DNA from: an uncultured Oscillospiraceae bacterium
GTDB taxonomy: Bacteria; Bacillota; Clostridia; Oscillospirales; Oscillospiraceae
Direction: 5' to 3'
Length of the DNA stretch: 44,033 nucleotides
Assembly: GCA_944387075.1 (NCBI GenBank)
Contig: CALXDO010000092.1
Location: 1 to 44,033, forward strand
Part shown: positions 14,726 to 22,993 of the stretch, piece by piece
Position numbering within the stretch: the first letter of the stretch is position 1
How the letters are laid out: each line of letters begins with the position of its first letter
Notes under the pieces: model-generated
What the model was told of the DNA's origin: nothing
What the model saw: the letters and a program-made list of their open reading frames with translations, nothing else
The model's database searches: none
Made by a program: the position numbers and the translations under genes

Positions 14726-16177
14726 ATGTATGATGTGATTGTGCTGGGCTGCGGTGTGGTGGGGGCCGCCACCGCATACCAGCTCTCCCGCTATCCCCTG
14801 AAGGTGGCGGTGCTGGAGGCCCAAAACGATGTGGCGGGCGGCACCACAAAGGCCAACAGCGCCATCATCCATGCCGGATATGATCCAGAGCCGGGCACCC
14901 TCATGGCAAAGCTCAACGTGGAGGGCAACCGCATGGCTGCGGACATCTGCCGCAAGCTGCATGTGCCCTTTGCCCAGGTGGGCAGCCTGGTGTTGGCTTT
15001 TGACGACGGAGATCTTGCCACCCTGCACACCCTCTATGACCGTGGCATAAAAAACGGGGTACCGGGACTGGAGCTCTGGGACGCCCAGCAAGTCCATCAA
15101 AAGGAGCCCCACCTGAGCGATGCGGTGGTGGGCGCCCTGTACGCCCCCACTGCAGGCATCGTAGACCCCTGGCAGTACGCCCTGGCCATGGCGGAGGTGG
15201 CGGTGACCAACGGGGTGGAGCTGCACCGCTGCGCCCCTGCCACTGCCATCACCCCCGTGGAGGGGGGCTACGCTGTCACCACCCCCAAGGGGGTGTTTGA
15301 GGGTCGCTACCTCTTCAACGCCACTGGGGTGTTTGCCGACCAGGTGCACGGGCTGTTGGAAGAACCAGACTATCGCATCACCCCCAACCGGGGCGAATAC
15401 TACCTGATGGACAAGAGCCAGCATGAGCAAGTGTCCCATGTGGTCTTCCAGTGCCCCAACGAAAACGGCAAGGGGGTTCTGGTCGCTCCCACCATCCATG
15501 GCAACCTCATTGTCGGCCCCAACGCCCAGCCGGTGGAGGATCGGCGGAACCTGGGCAACACCGCCGAGGGTCTGGACTTCGTGCGGGCCCATGCCACACG
15601 CTCGGTACCCGGGCTGAACTTCCGGGAAAACATCCGCAACTTTGCCGGACTGCGGGCCAACTCCACCCGCTCCGACTTCATCTTAGAGGAGAGTGCCAAC
15701 CACCCCGGCTTCTTTGATCTGGCAGGCATCAAGTCCCCCGGTCTGGCCAGTGCCGCCGCCATTGGCAAGTGGGCCTGTGAGCGCATGCTGGAACAAGAGC
15801 CTGGGCTGGAAGCCAAGGAGGACTTTGTGGAGGAACGGCCCCATGTGGTATTCCACACGTTGTCCCCCCAGGAGAAAAACGCCCTCATCGCCCAAGATCC
15901 CCGGTATGGCCGGGTGATCTGCCGGTGTGAAACCGTCACCGAGGGGGAGATTGTGGCCGCTCTCCACGCCCCCATTCCTCCCTACACCATCAACGGGGTG
16001 AAGCGGCGGTGCAATGCGGGGATGGGCCGGTGTCAGGGGGGCTTCTGCGGCCCTCGGGTGCAGGACATCATCGCCCGGGAATTGGGGATAGACCCCTGTG
16101 AGGTGCTCATGGACCAGGAGGGCACCTATGTGCTCACCGGAGAAACCAAAACCCAAGGAGGGGACGCTCATGTATGA
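14726..16177 (+). CDS. GlpA/GlpO-type FAD-dependent glycerol-3-phosphate dehydrogenase with BFD iron-sulfur domain
   Basis: A 483-residue flavoprotein. It starts with an FAD-binding Rossmann motif (VIVLGCGVVGAATAYQLSRY) and has a DAO-type oxidase body (TKANSAIIHAGYD, APTAGIVDPWQYALAMAEVA, RGEYYLMD, FAGLRANSTRSDFI, GIKSPGLASAAAIG). A C-terminal BFD-like [2Fe-2S] domain has cysteines at 399, 401, 429, 436 and 441. This layout is known for anaerobic glycerol-3-phosphate dehydrogenases of Clostridia and Thermotoga, encoded with a second flavoprotein and a DUF1667 protein, exactly as here. It likely oxidises glycerol 3-phosphate to dihydroxyacetone phosphate. The electron acceptor is not clear from sequence. 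AAAGGAGG lies 7 bases before the ATG; the gene overlaps the next by 8 bases. Confidence 0.88.
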   Translation: MYDVIVLGCGVVGAATAYQLSRYPLKVAVLEAQNDVAGGTTKANSAIIHAGYDPEPGTLMAKLNVEGNRMAADICRKLHVPFAQVGSLVLAFDDGDLATLHTLYDRGIKNGVPGLELWDAQQVHQKEPHLSDAVVGALYAPTAGIVDPWQYALAMAEVAVTNGVELHRCAPATAITPVEGGYAVTTPKGVFEGRYLFNATGVFADQVHGLLEEPDYRITPNRGEYYLMDKSQHEQVSHVVFQCPNENGKGVLVAPTIHGNLIVGPNAQPVEDRRNLGNTAEGLDFVRAHATRSVPGLNFRENIRNFAGLRANSTRSDFILEESANHPGFFDLAGIKSPGLASAAAIGKWACERMLEQEPGLEAKEDFVEERPHVVFHTLSPQEKNALIAQDPRYGRVICRCETVTEGEIVAALHAPIPPYTINGVKRRCNAGMGRCQGGFCGPRVQDIIARELGIDPCEVLMDQEGTYVLTGETKTQGGDAHV

Positions 16178-17429
16178 ACTCATTGTCATCGGCGGTGGCC
16201 CCGCCGGTCTGGCAGCGGCCTGTGAGGCCTGGGACAAGGGCCTGCGCCGTATTTTGATTTTGGAACGCGACCAGGAGCTGGGGGGCATCCTCAACCAGTG
16301 CATCCACAATGGCTTCGGGCTCCACCACTTCAAAGAAGAGCTCACCGGGCCGGAGTACGCCGGACGATTCATCCACCAGCTGGAGCAGACCGGGGTGGAG
16401 GTACAGCTGGACACCATGGTGCTCCAGCTTCTCCCCGGCTCTCCCCATCAAGTCCACTGCGTCAGTGCCCAGCAAGGGTATCAAATTTTGGAGACCCAGG
16501 CGGTGGTGCTGGCTATGGGCTGCCGGGAGCGCACCCGGGGCGCCATTTCCATCCCCGGCGAGCGTCCGGCGGGCATATTTACCGCCGGAGCCGCCCAGCG
16601 GTATCTGAACATGGAGGGGTACATGGTGGGTCGCCGGGTGGTGATCCTGGGCAGCGGCGACATAGGCCTCATTATGGCCCGGCGCATGACTCTGGAGGGG
16701 GCCAAGGTGCTGGCCTGCGTGGAGCTGATGCCCTACTCGGGAGGACTGACCCGCAACATCGTGCAGTGCCTGGAGGACTATGACATTCCTCTCTACCTCA
16801 GCCATACCGTCACCGACATTAAGGGCCACAACCGGGTGGAGCAGGTCACCGTGAGCCAGGTGGATGAACACCGCCGCCCCATCCCCGGCACCGAGATGAT
16901 CTTTGACTGCGACACCCTGCTTTTGAGCGTGGGACTTATTCCGGAAAATGAGCTCACCCGCCAAGCCCAGATTCCCATGGACCGGCGCACCAATGGGGCC
17001 GTGGTCTATGAGAACATGGAGACCCAAATTCCCGGCATCTTCGCCTGTGGCAACGTGCTCCACGTCCACGACCTGGTGGACTACGTCACCGCTGAGAGCC
17101 AGCGGGCGGGGGCTGCCGCTGCCGCCTACGTCCAGGGGACGGAGAAGGCCTCCACCTCCCTCCCCCTCACCAACGGCCCCGGCGTGGGGTACACCGTGCC
17201 GCAAAACATTCATCTGGATACGGACAAGGCCCAGGTGTTCTTCCGGGTGAGCCAGGTGTTCCACAAAAGCTGCATTGTGGTGCGGGATGAAGCGGGTAAC
17301 CAGATCGCCCAGTTCCCCCGGGAGCACATGGCCCCGGGCGAAATGGAACAAATTTCCCTGCCCAAGGTGCTGCTGGAGCGGGCCGTGGGCGGACTCACCA
17401 TCGCTGCCGAGGAGGTGGAGGAAGGATGA
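16170..17429 (+). CDS. Pyridine-nucleotide/FAD oxidoreductase subunit of G3P dehydrogenase
   Basis: A 419-residue flavoprotein with two Rossmann motifs: an N-terminal FAD site (ELIVIGGGPAGLAAACEA) and a second nucleotide site (RRVVILGSGDIGLIMARRM). It also has LAMGCRERTRGA and the late FAD-contact ENMETQIPGIFACGNVLHVHDLVDYVT. It belongs to the thioredoxin-reductase-like oxidoreductases that accompany the GlpA-type protein and DUF1667 in clostridial glycerol operons, and probably passes electrons from the dehydrogenase to a carrier. ATG at 16170 is chosen because AAGGAGG lies 8 bases upstream; the first eight bases overlap the previous gene. Its own stop overlaps the next start (ATGA). Confidence 0.85.
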   Translation: MYELIVIGGGPAGLAAACEAWDKGLRRILILERDQELGGILNQCIHNGFGLHHFKEELTGPEYAGRFIHQLEQTGVEVQLDTMVLQLLPGSPHQVHCVSAQQGYQILETQAVVLAMGCRERTRGAISIPGERPAGIFTAGAAQRYLNMEGYMVGRRVVILGSGDIGLIMARRMTLEGAKVLACVELMPYSGGLTRNIVQCLEDYDIPLYLSHTVTDIKGHNRVEQVTVSQVDEHRRPIPGTEMIFDCDTLLLSVGLIPENELTRQAQIPMDRRTNGAVVYENMETQIPGIFACGNVLHVHDLVDYVTAESQRAGAAAAAYVQGTEKASTSLPLTNGPGVGYTVPQNIHLDTDKAQVFFRVSQVFHKSCIVVRDEAGNQIAQFPREHMAPGEMEQISLPKVLLERAVGGLTIAAEEVEEG

Positions 17430-17773
17430 AGAACCTGATTTGTATTGTCTGCCCCAAGGGCTGCCACCTCCAGGTGGACGAGGAGCACGGCTACGCCGTC
17501 ACCGGCAATAGCTGCCCCCGAGGGGCGGAATATGGAAAAAACGAACTGCTCCACCCCACCCGGGTCCTCACCAGCACCGTGCGGGTGGAAGGGGGTCTGC
17601 ACCGCCGTCTGCCGGTGAAAACCACCGCCCCCATCCCCAAAGAACTTCTGTTCCAGGCCATGGAGGCACTCAACGGCGTTTGCCTCACCGCCCCCGTCAC
17701 CGTAGGACAGGTGGTGATCGCCAATCTGCTGGACACCGGGGTGGATGTGGTGGCCACTCGGGATATGAAGTGA
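17426..17773 (+). CDS. DUF1667 protein, small iron-sulfur-type subunit
   Basis: A 115-residue protein. N-terminal cysteines at positions 6, 9, 13 and 30 (CIVCPKGC, then SCPRG) could hold a metal centre, probably an iron-sulfur cluster. The remainder is a small fold (VLTSTVRVEG, PVKTTAPIPKELLFQAMEAL, VTVGQVVIANLLDTGVDVVATR). DUF1667 proteins are the constant third partner of the two flavoproteins upstream; they fill the place of a GlpC-like subunit but are unrelated in length and lack a membrane segment. The start overlaps the previous stop (ATGA). Last gene of the operon. Confidence 0.88.
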   Translation: MKNLICIVCPKGCHLQVDEEHGYAVTGNSCPRGAEYGKNELLHPTRVLTSTVRVEGGLHRRLPVKTTAPIPKELLFQAMEALNGVCLTAPVTVGQVVIANLLDTGVDVVATRDMK

Positions 17774-17804
17774 TATTCTCTCCCAAGGAGACGCGCTCCG
17801 CTGG

Positions 17805-17835
17805 GGTGACTTTCTCCCCAGTTCAGAAAGTCACC
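17805..17835. repeat. Perfect 11-bp hairpin of unknown role
   Basis: GGTGACTTTCT (17805-17815) and AGAAAGTCACC (17825-17835) are perfect inverted repeats around a 9-base loop. They sit between the DUF1667 stop and the strong terminator 70 bases further on. No T tract follows, so this is not a standard terminator. It may be a dispersed repeat unit. Confidence 0.5.
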
Positions 17836-17905
17836 CTGCGGATCAAACCCCAACGGGCAAGTCTGTATCTGGGTAACACAAGAAGCCTTTCCTTTTTATA
17901 GAAGA

Positions 17906-17951
17906 AGAATCAGACCCAGAGAACGCCGTAGCGTTCTCTGGGTCTGATTCT
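17906..17951. terminator. Strong bidirectional terminator between the glp operon and pflB
   Basis: A 21-bp perfect stem (17906-17926 with 17931-17951) around a CGTA loop, followed by a T tract on the plus strand and TTCTTC on the minus strand. It separates the converging DUF1667 and pflB genes. Confidence 0.95.
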
Positions 17952-17961
17952 TTTTGCTCTC

Positions 17962-20205
17962 TTACACCGATTCGTGGAAGGTCCGCTTGATGACCTCCAG
18001 CTGCTGCTCCCGGCTCAGGCGGTTGAAGTTCACCGCATAGCCGGAGACACGGATGGTAAGGGTGGGATACTGCTCGGGGTGCTCCATGGCATCCATAAGC
18101 ACCTGGCGGTCCAGCACGTTGACGTTCAGGTGGTGGGCACCCTGGACAAAGTAGCCGTCCAGAAGAGACACCAGGTTGGTGGTGCGCTCCTCGGGGCTCT
18201 TCCCCAAGGCGTTGGGTACAATGGAGAAGGTATTGGACACGCCGTCCTGGCACACGCCCCGGTAGGGGATCTTGGCCACGGAGTTGAGGCTGGCCAAAGC
18301 TCCGTTTTCATCCCGTCCGTGCATGGGGTTGGCACCGGGGGCGAAGGGCTCGCCGGCCTTGCGGCCGTCGGGGGTTGAGCCGGTCTTCTTGCCGTACATC
18401 ACGTTGCTGGTGATGGTCAGGGCGGACAGGGTATGGATGGCGTTGCGGTACAGGGGGTGCTTCTTGAGCTCAGCGGAGAAGTAAGAGGCGATCTCCACAG
18501 CGATGTCGTCCACCCGTTCGTCGTCGTTGCCGTACTTGGGGAACTCGCCCTCCACGGCAAAGTCCACGGCAATGCCCTCCTCGTTGCGGATGGGGCGCAC
18601 CTTGGCAAACTTGATGGCGGACAGGGAGTCGGCAGCGATGGACAGACCAGCCACACCGAAGGCAGCCAGACGCTCCACCAAGGTGTCGTGAAGGGCCATC
18701 TGGCTGGCCTCGTAGGCGTACTTGTCGTGCATGTAGTGGATGATGTTGATGGTGTCCACATACAGCTCCGCCACATAGGAGAGCACCTTTTTGTAGTTGC
18801 CCAACACCTTGGAGTAGTCCAGCACCTCGTCCTCGTCCCGCTGGATGCCCGGCACTACCTGGATGAACTTCTTCTCATCCACACCGCCATTGATGGCGTA
18901 CAGCAGGCTCTTGGCCAGGTTGGCACGGGCGCCGAAGAATTGCATCTGCTTGCCCACCGCCATGGCGGACACACAGCAGGAGATGCAGTAGTCGTCCCCG
19001 TACAGGGGGCGCATCACGTCGTCGTTCTCGTACTGGATGGAGTCGGTGCCAATGCTCATCTTGGCGCAGTACTCCTTCCAGCCCTGGGGCAGGTTCTGAG
19101 CCCACAGCACCGTGAGGTTGGGCTCTGGGGCAGTGCCCAGGTTGGTGAGCGTGTGCAGGTAGCGGAAGCTGGTTTTGGTCACCAGGGGACGGCCGTCAAT
19201 GCCCATGCCGCCCAGAGACTCGGTGACCCAGGTGGGGTCGCCGCCGAACAGCTCGTTGTATTCGGGGGTGCGCAGGTGGCGCACCAGGCGCAGCTTGATG
19301 ATGAACTGGTCGATGAGCTCCTGGGCTCCCTGCTCATCCAACAAGCCCCGGTCCAGATCTCGCTGGATGTAGATGTCCAAGAAGGTGGAGGTGCGGCCCA
19401 GGGAGGTGGCAGCACCATTGTTCTCCTTGATCCCGGCCAGGTAGGCCAGGTACAGGTTCTGTACCGCCTCATGGGCGTTCTCGGCGGGGCGGGTCACATC
19501 ACAGCCGTAGCGGCTGGCCATGTGGGTGAACTCCTTGAGGGCCCGGATCTGGGTGCTTACTTCCTCCCGCAGGCGGATACGCTCCTCGGTCATGGGGCCG
19601 TCCAGATCATCCAGATCCTTCTGCTTCTCCTCAATGAGGAAATCGGTGCCGTACAGGGGCACCCGGCGGTAGTCGCCCACCAGGCGGCCACGTCCGTAGG
19701 CGTCGGGCAGACCAGTGAGCAGGCCGGCGGTACGGGCCAGACGGGTGCGCTTGGGATAGGCGTCAAACACGCCCTCGTTGTGGGTCTTGCGGTAGAGGCT
19801 GAAGTGCCGCTTGATCTCCGGGTCCAGTTCGTAGCCGTACTCGTGGAGGGCGGACTCAGCCATGCGCATGCCGCCGTACAGATTGACGATACGCTTGAGG
19901 GGGGCATCGGTTTGCAGACCCACGATGACCTCATTCTCCTGGTCAATATAGCCGGGCTCGAAGTTGTCAATGCCGGACACCACATGGGTCTCCACATCCA
20001 TAATGCCCTTTTTCAGTTCCTCGATAATGAGAGCGTGGGCCCTCTCCCACACCTTGGCGGTACGGGGAGAGATGGGGGCCAGGAAGCTGTCATCTCCGGT
20101 GTAGGGGGTATAATTCTTCTGAATAAAGTTGCGCACATTCACCAGGTGACGCCATTCGCCGGTGTGAAAGCCCTCCCAGGCGGTGCAGTTGACATCAATG
20201 CTCAT
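17962..20205 (-). CDS. pflB: Formate C-acetyltransferase (pyruvate formate-lyase)
   Basis: A glycyl-radical enzyme that converts pyruvate and CoA to acetyl-CoA and formate under anoxia. The 747-residue length fits. The active-site cysteine pair is at residues 410-411 in [13 protein letters not shown]. The glycyl-radical loop RVSGYAVNF near the C-terminus puts the radical glycine at about residue 722. Other family stretches are [18 protein letters not shown] and [24 protein letters not shown]. The start ATG overlaps the pflA stop (ATGA), with AAGGAGGT inside the end of pflA. Transcription order is therefore pflA then pflB, the reverse of the common pflB-pflA order. It ends at the strong shared terminator. 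Confidence 0.99.
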   Translation of the reverse strand: MSIDVNCTAWEGFHTGEWRHLVNVRNFIQKNYTPYTGDDSFLAPISPRTAKVWERAHALIIEELKKGIMDVETHVVSGIDNFEPGYIDQENEVIVGLQTDAPLKRIVNLYGGMRMAESALHEYGYELDPEIKRHFSLYRKTHNEGVFDAYPKRTRLARTAGLLTGLPDAYGRGRLVGDYRRVPLYGTDFLIEEKQKDLDDLDGPMTEERIRLREEVSTQIRALKEFTHMASRYGCDVTRPAENAHEAVQNLYLAYLAGIKENNGAATSLGRTSTFLDIYIQRDLDRGLLDEQGAQELIDQFIIKLRLVRHLRTPEYNELFGGDPTWVTESLGGMGIDGRPLVTKTSFRYLHTLTNLGTAPEPNLTVLWAQNLPQGWKEYCAKMSIGTDSIQYENDDVMRPLYGDDYCISCCVSAMAVGKQMQFFGARANLAKSLLYAINGGVDEKKFIQVVPGIQRDEDEVLDYSKVLGNYKKVLSYVAELYVDTINIIHYMHDKYAYEASQMALHDTLVERLAAFGVAGLSIAADSLSAIKFAKVRPIRNEEGIAVDFAVEGEFPKYGNDDERVDDIAVEIASYFSAELKKHPLYRNAIHTLSALTITSNVMYGKKTGSTPDGRKAGEPFAPGANPMHGRDENGALASLNSVAKIPYRGVCQDGVSNTFSIVPNALGKSPEERTTNLVSLLDGYFVQGAHHLNVNVLDRQVLMDAMEHPEQYPTLTIRVSGYAVNFNRLSREQQLEVIKRTFHESV

Positions 20206-20945
20206 TGGATGGTACCTCCTTCATCAATATGGGGAAACACTTCATCAAATTTCTTCTGCCATCCGGCCAAGGCCTCCTTGGCCAGGGGCTCTACCCCTTC
20301 CAGGGGATAGGGGAGTCCTAACGTGTGGTACTTGTGTACGCCTAAGGTGTGATAGGGCAACAGCTCGACCCGGCGCACGTTCTTTAAGGTGGAGACAAAC
20401 TCCAGCAGCCCCTGCAAGTGCTCGTCCCCATCGGTGAGCCCCGGCACCACCACATGGCGAATCCACATGGGGACCTCCAAGGCCTGCACCGCAGCCAAAA
20501 ACCTCTGCCAATCCTGGGTGTCCCGTCCGGTGACGGCCTGGAACCCCTGTGGCGTGTAGTGCTTGATGTCCAGCAGCACCAGGTCGGTGTGGGCCAGAAT
20601 TTCTTCGTAGTCCCCCAACCCGCACCCGGCGGTGTCCAGACACGTGTGGATGCCCTCCCGGTGGCACTGCTTCATGGTCTCCACCAAAAACTCCGGCTGC
20701 AAAAGCGGCTCGCCGCCGGAAAAGGTGACCCCGCCGGTGGCCCCGTAATAGGGCTTGAAGCGACGCAGCCGTTTCACCAGTTCCTCTGGTGTTATTTCCT
20801 TGGCAGACGCTGCTCCACAGGACCAGGTATCCGGGTTGTGGCAGTACTGACAGCGCAGCTGGCAGCCCTGAAGAAAAACTACAGTTCGGATGCCAGGTCC
20901 GTCCACCAGCCCCATACTCTCGATGGAATGGATGTGTCCAATCAT
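20202..20945 (-). CDS. pflA: Pyruvate formate-lyase activating enzyme
   Basis: A 247-residue radical-SAM enzyme that installs the glycyl radical on PflB using S-adenosylmethionine and a [4Fe-4S] cluster. The cluster ligands are C28, C32 and C35 in [15 protein letters not shown]. Also seen are [17 protein letters not shown] and the end [19 protein letters not shown] at 20945 is chosen because AGGGGG lies about 7 bases upstream and the protein then begins [20 protein letters not shown], as expected. The frame stays open 57 codons further, but that region is the ZTP riboswitch and promoter. It precedes pflB with a 4-base overlap. Confidence 0.97.
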   Translation of the reverse strand: MIGHIHSIESMGLVDGPGIRTVVFLQGCQLRCQYCHNPDTWSCGAASAKEITPEELVKRLRRFKPYYGATGGVTFSGGEPLLQPEFLVETMKQCHREGIHTCLDTAGCGLGDYEEILAHTDLVLLDIKHYTPQGFQAVTGRDTQDWQRFLAAVQALEVPMWIRHVVVPGLTDGDEHLQGLLEFVSTLKNVRRVELLPYHTLGVHKYHTLGLPYPLEGVEPLAKEALAGWQKKFDEVFPHIDEGGTIQ

Positions 20946-20981
20946 GGGAAACCCCCTTCTTTTTCCAGTTTCAGGATAAAG

Positions 20982-21077
20982 AAAAAGACCGACGCACTGA
21001 GCCCTTTTCTGCCCAGACGGTCGGCCGGCTTCACGATCACACTCCACGTGGTTCATTCCACTGATTCCGTCAGTCGT
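20982..21077 (-). promoter_or_regulatory. ZTP (pfl motif) riboswitch with intrinsic terminator
   Basis: The minus-strand leader (aptamer 21009-21077) carries the ZTP/pfl riboswitch landmarks in order: GACTGACGGAA, a GTGG/CCAC hairpin (GTGGAATGAACCAC), GTGGAGTGTGATCGTGA, and the conserved 3' domain GCCG followed by ACCGTCTGGGCAG. The 3' domain doubles as the 5' arm of a terminator: GACCG pairs with CGGTC (20987-21022), enclosing a CTGGGC/GGCTCAG helix, then TTTTTC. ZTP or ZMP binding, which signals low 10-formyl-tetrahydrofolate, should stabilise the aptamer and allow transcription into pflA-pflB. The class was first named for its position before pfl genes. Confidence 0.93.
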
Positions 21078-21094
21078 ATGATCACCTTGGTCAC

Positions 21095-21123
21095 AGACTA
21101 CTATATCTTGTGCCATTTGTCAA
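21095..21123 (-). promoter_or_regulatory. Probable promoter of pflA-pflB
   Basis: A consensus -35 TTGACA lies at 21118-21123 on the minus strand. The hexamer 17 bases downstream (TAGTCT, 21095-21100) is a poor -10, so an activator may be needed. The resulting start at about 21088 fits the riboswitch 5' end. Confidence 0.5.
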
Positions 21124-21233
21124 GAACTATTTCTATTTTCCACAAATTACCCATTTCTGTTTAAGAACACGTTAAGGACATTTATCGAAGTTGTAAATTT
21201 TGCGAATATTTGTTGAATTTCTTCCCAAGTTCG

Positions 21234-21262
21234 TTGCCATAATCCAAAACCCATACTATAAT
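21234..21262 (+). promoter_or_regulatory. Promoter of the first LCP gene
   Basis: TTGCCA (21234-21239) and TATAAT (21257-21262) are spaced by 17 bases, in the context TACTATAATGT. The second LCP gene has the same -35, spacer and -10. Confidence 0.8.
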
Positions 21263-21293
21263 GTGGCATACCAACGACGAGGAGGACACCATT

Positions 21294-22790
21294 GTGGGAA
21301 AATCATATAAACAGACCTCTTCCAGACATCGGCTGGAGTCCTGGGTCAACCTTCTGGCTCTGCTTGTATTCATCGTCCTGGCCATCTGTTTTGTGGCCAG
21401 CGCTATTTCTACCCAACTGCTCACACCGGTTTTGGTTGCCGTTCTGGTTGCCGTAGTCGTGCTGCTGCTGGTGGGGGTGTTTCTGCTGCGGCACAGCCGC
21501 CGCTCCGGCGTGCGTGCTGTGGGCTCGGTGCTGGCCATGGTCTGCTGCCTGGCCTTTGCCGTGGGCATTGGCTACATCCGTGTGGGTCTGGATACCTTAG
21601 ACCGCATCACCACCCCCAGTGCTCAGACCACGACCATGACCGTCTACGCCAGAGGCGGAGACAGCCGTGGACTGGAGCAGCTGTTGTCTGGGCCGCTGGG
21701 CGTGCTGTCCACCGATCAGGCCAACAACCAGGCTGCGGCGGAGAAGTTGGAACAGGAATCCAATGCGACCCTGACCACCCAGCCCTACTCCAGCCCCTCG
21801 GAACTGGTGGATGCCTTGGCGCAAAATCAGGTGGATGCCATTTTAGTGGCTCAGAACCGCCTGGGTGTGCTGGAGGATTTGGAAGGCTATGCCGCCATCC
21901 TCTCGGAACTGCGGGAAGTCAAGACTCTCCAGGTGGAGCGTTCCGACGAGTCGAGCCAACAGACCTCCCAGCCCGCCCCCACGGTGGATCAGGTATTCAC
22001 CGTATACATCAGCGGCAACGACACCCGGAGCAACAACATTGACGACACCGAGCGCAGTGACGTAAACATCATCGCCACCATCAACCCCAAGACCCGGCAG
22101 ATTCTGCTCCTGTCCACCCCTCGGGACTACTTTATCCCTCTGTCCATCTCCAACGGCGTGGAAGACAAGCTCACCCATGCGGGGGACTATGGCATTGACG
22201 TGAGTATGGATACCCTGGAAATGCTCTATGATGTCAAACTCGACTACTATTTTAAGGTCAATTTCTCCGGTTTTGAGCAGATCATTGACGCTTTGAATGG
22301 CATCGACGTCGACTCCAAATACGAATTTTCCTCCACCATTTCCGAAACCCCCTTCCACTATTCCAAGGGCATCAACCCTCTGAATGGAGAAGAAGCCCTC
22401 TACTACGTCCGGGAGCGGTACTCCTTCGCCAACGGCGACTTCCAGCGTGGCATTCACCAGATGCAGGTGATCCAGGCGGTGATGAAAAAGGCCCTGTCTC
22501 CCACCATTCTCACCCAGTACGTCCCCATGATGCAGGCCCTGGGTGACTGCTTCCGCACCTCCATCCCCTCCGACCTCATCACCGCCCTGGTGCGCAGCCA
22601 GCTCTCCAACGGCGGGGACTGGAATGTGGTCAGCTATTATGTGACTGGATATGAGGAGCATCACACCACCTATTCAGAGCCCCGGTACAAAGCCTCTGTT
22701 ATCATCCCCGATCAATCCACGGTGGAAACCGCCAAAAAGCTCATGGAACAGGTGCGCAACGGGGAGATCATCACCTCCCCACAGGCATAA
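21294..22790 (+). CDS. LCP (LytR-CpsA-Psr) family cell-wall polymer ligase, copy 1
   Basis: A 498-residue membrane protein. LCP enzymes attach wall teichoic acid or capsule-type polymers from lipid carriers to peptidoglycan outside the cell. Three N-terminal hydrophobic segments lie within about the first 95 residues. An outside region of about 150 residues follows (DRITTPSAQ to LQVERSDESS). The C-terminal LCP catalytic domain shows RSDVNIIATINPKTRQILLLSTPRDYFIPL, DKLTHAGDYGIDVSMDTLE, and EALYYVRERYSFANGDFQRG with the phosphate-binding arginines. GTG at 21294 has GAGGAGG 8 bases upstream. It is a close paralogue of the next gene. Confidence 0.92.
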   Translation: MGKSYKQTSSRHRLESWVNLLALLVFIVLAICFVASAISTQLLTPVLVAVLVAVVVLLLVGVFLLRHSRRSGVRAVGSVLAMVCCLAFAVGIGYIRVGLDTLDRITTPSAQTTTMTVYARGGDSRGLEQLLSGPLGVLSTDQANNQAAAEKLEQESNATLTTQPYSSPSELVDALAQNQVDAILVAQNRLGVLEDLEGYAAILSELREVKTLQVERSDESSQQTSQPAPTVDQVFTVYISGNDTRSNNIDDTERSDVNIIATINPKTRQILLLSTPRDYFIPLSISNGVEDKLTHAGDYGIDVSMDTLEMLYDVKLDYYFKVNFSGFEQIIDALNGIDVDSKYEFSSTISETPFHYSKGINPLNGEEALYYVRERYSFANGDFQRGIHQMQVIQAVMKKALSPTILTQYVPMMQALGDCFRTSIPSDLITALVRSQLSNGGDWNVVSYYVTGYEEHHTTYSEPRYKASVIIPDQSTVETAKKLMEQVRNGEIITSPQA

Positions 22791-22795
22791 TCTCA

Positions 22796-22828
22796 CAGGC
22801 AGCTCGGCACCCTTCGCCGAGCTGCCTG
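22796..22828 (+). terminator. Terminator of the first LCP gene
   Basis: A 13-bp perfect stem, CAGGCAGCTCGGC with GCCGAGCTGCCTG, starts six bases after the stop codon. The T tract is weak (TAACTTCTC), so read-through is possible. Confidence 0.75.
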
Positions 22829-22877
22829 TAACTTCTCACAAATTCCGAACAAGCCACGATTTTCCCGGATACTTCCA

Positions 22878-22906
22878 TTGCCATTTCCCGTTTTTTGTAC
22901 TATAAT
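22878..22906 (+). promoter_or_regulatory. Promoter of the second LCP gene
   Basis: TTGCCA (22878-22883) and TATAAT (22901-22906) are spaced by 17 bases, again inside TACTATAATGT. This is a near copy of the promoter before the first LCP gene. Confidence 0.8.
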
Positions 22907-22993
22907 GTCGAGCAGTTATCACCTGTGGCCAATTTGGCTGCACACTCACTGCCGCGTCCCCTATTTCCGGGATGCCAAAGGAAGGAACATATC

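Noticed and set aside
16298..16783. 161-codon plus-strand frame inside the second G3P dehydrogenase gene
   Set aside because: It is a shifted frame within a gene showing two clear nucleotide-binding motifs; its own translation is Pro/Gly/Arg-rich and featureless.
20946..21116. 57-codon N-terminal extension of PflA
   Set aside because: It covers the ZTP riboswitch, its terminator and part of the promoter; PflA proteins start at the IGHIHSIES region.
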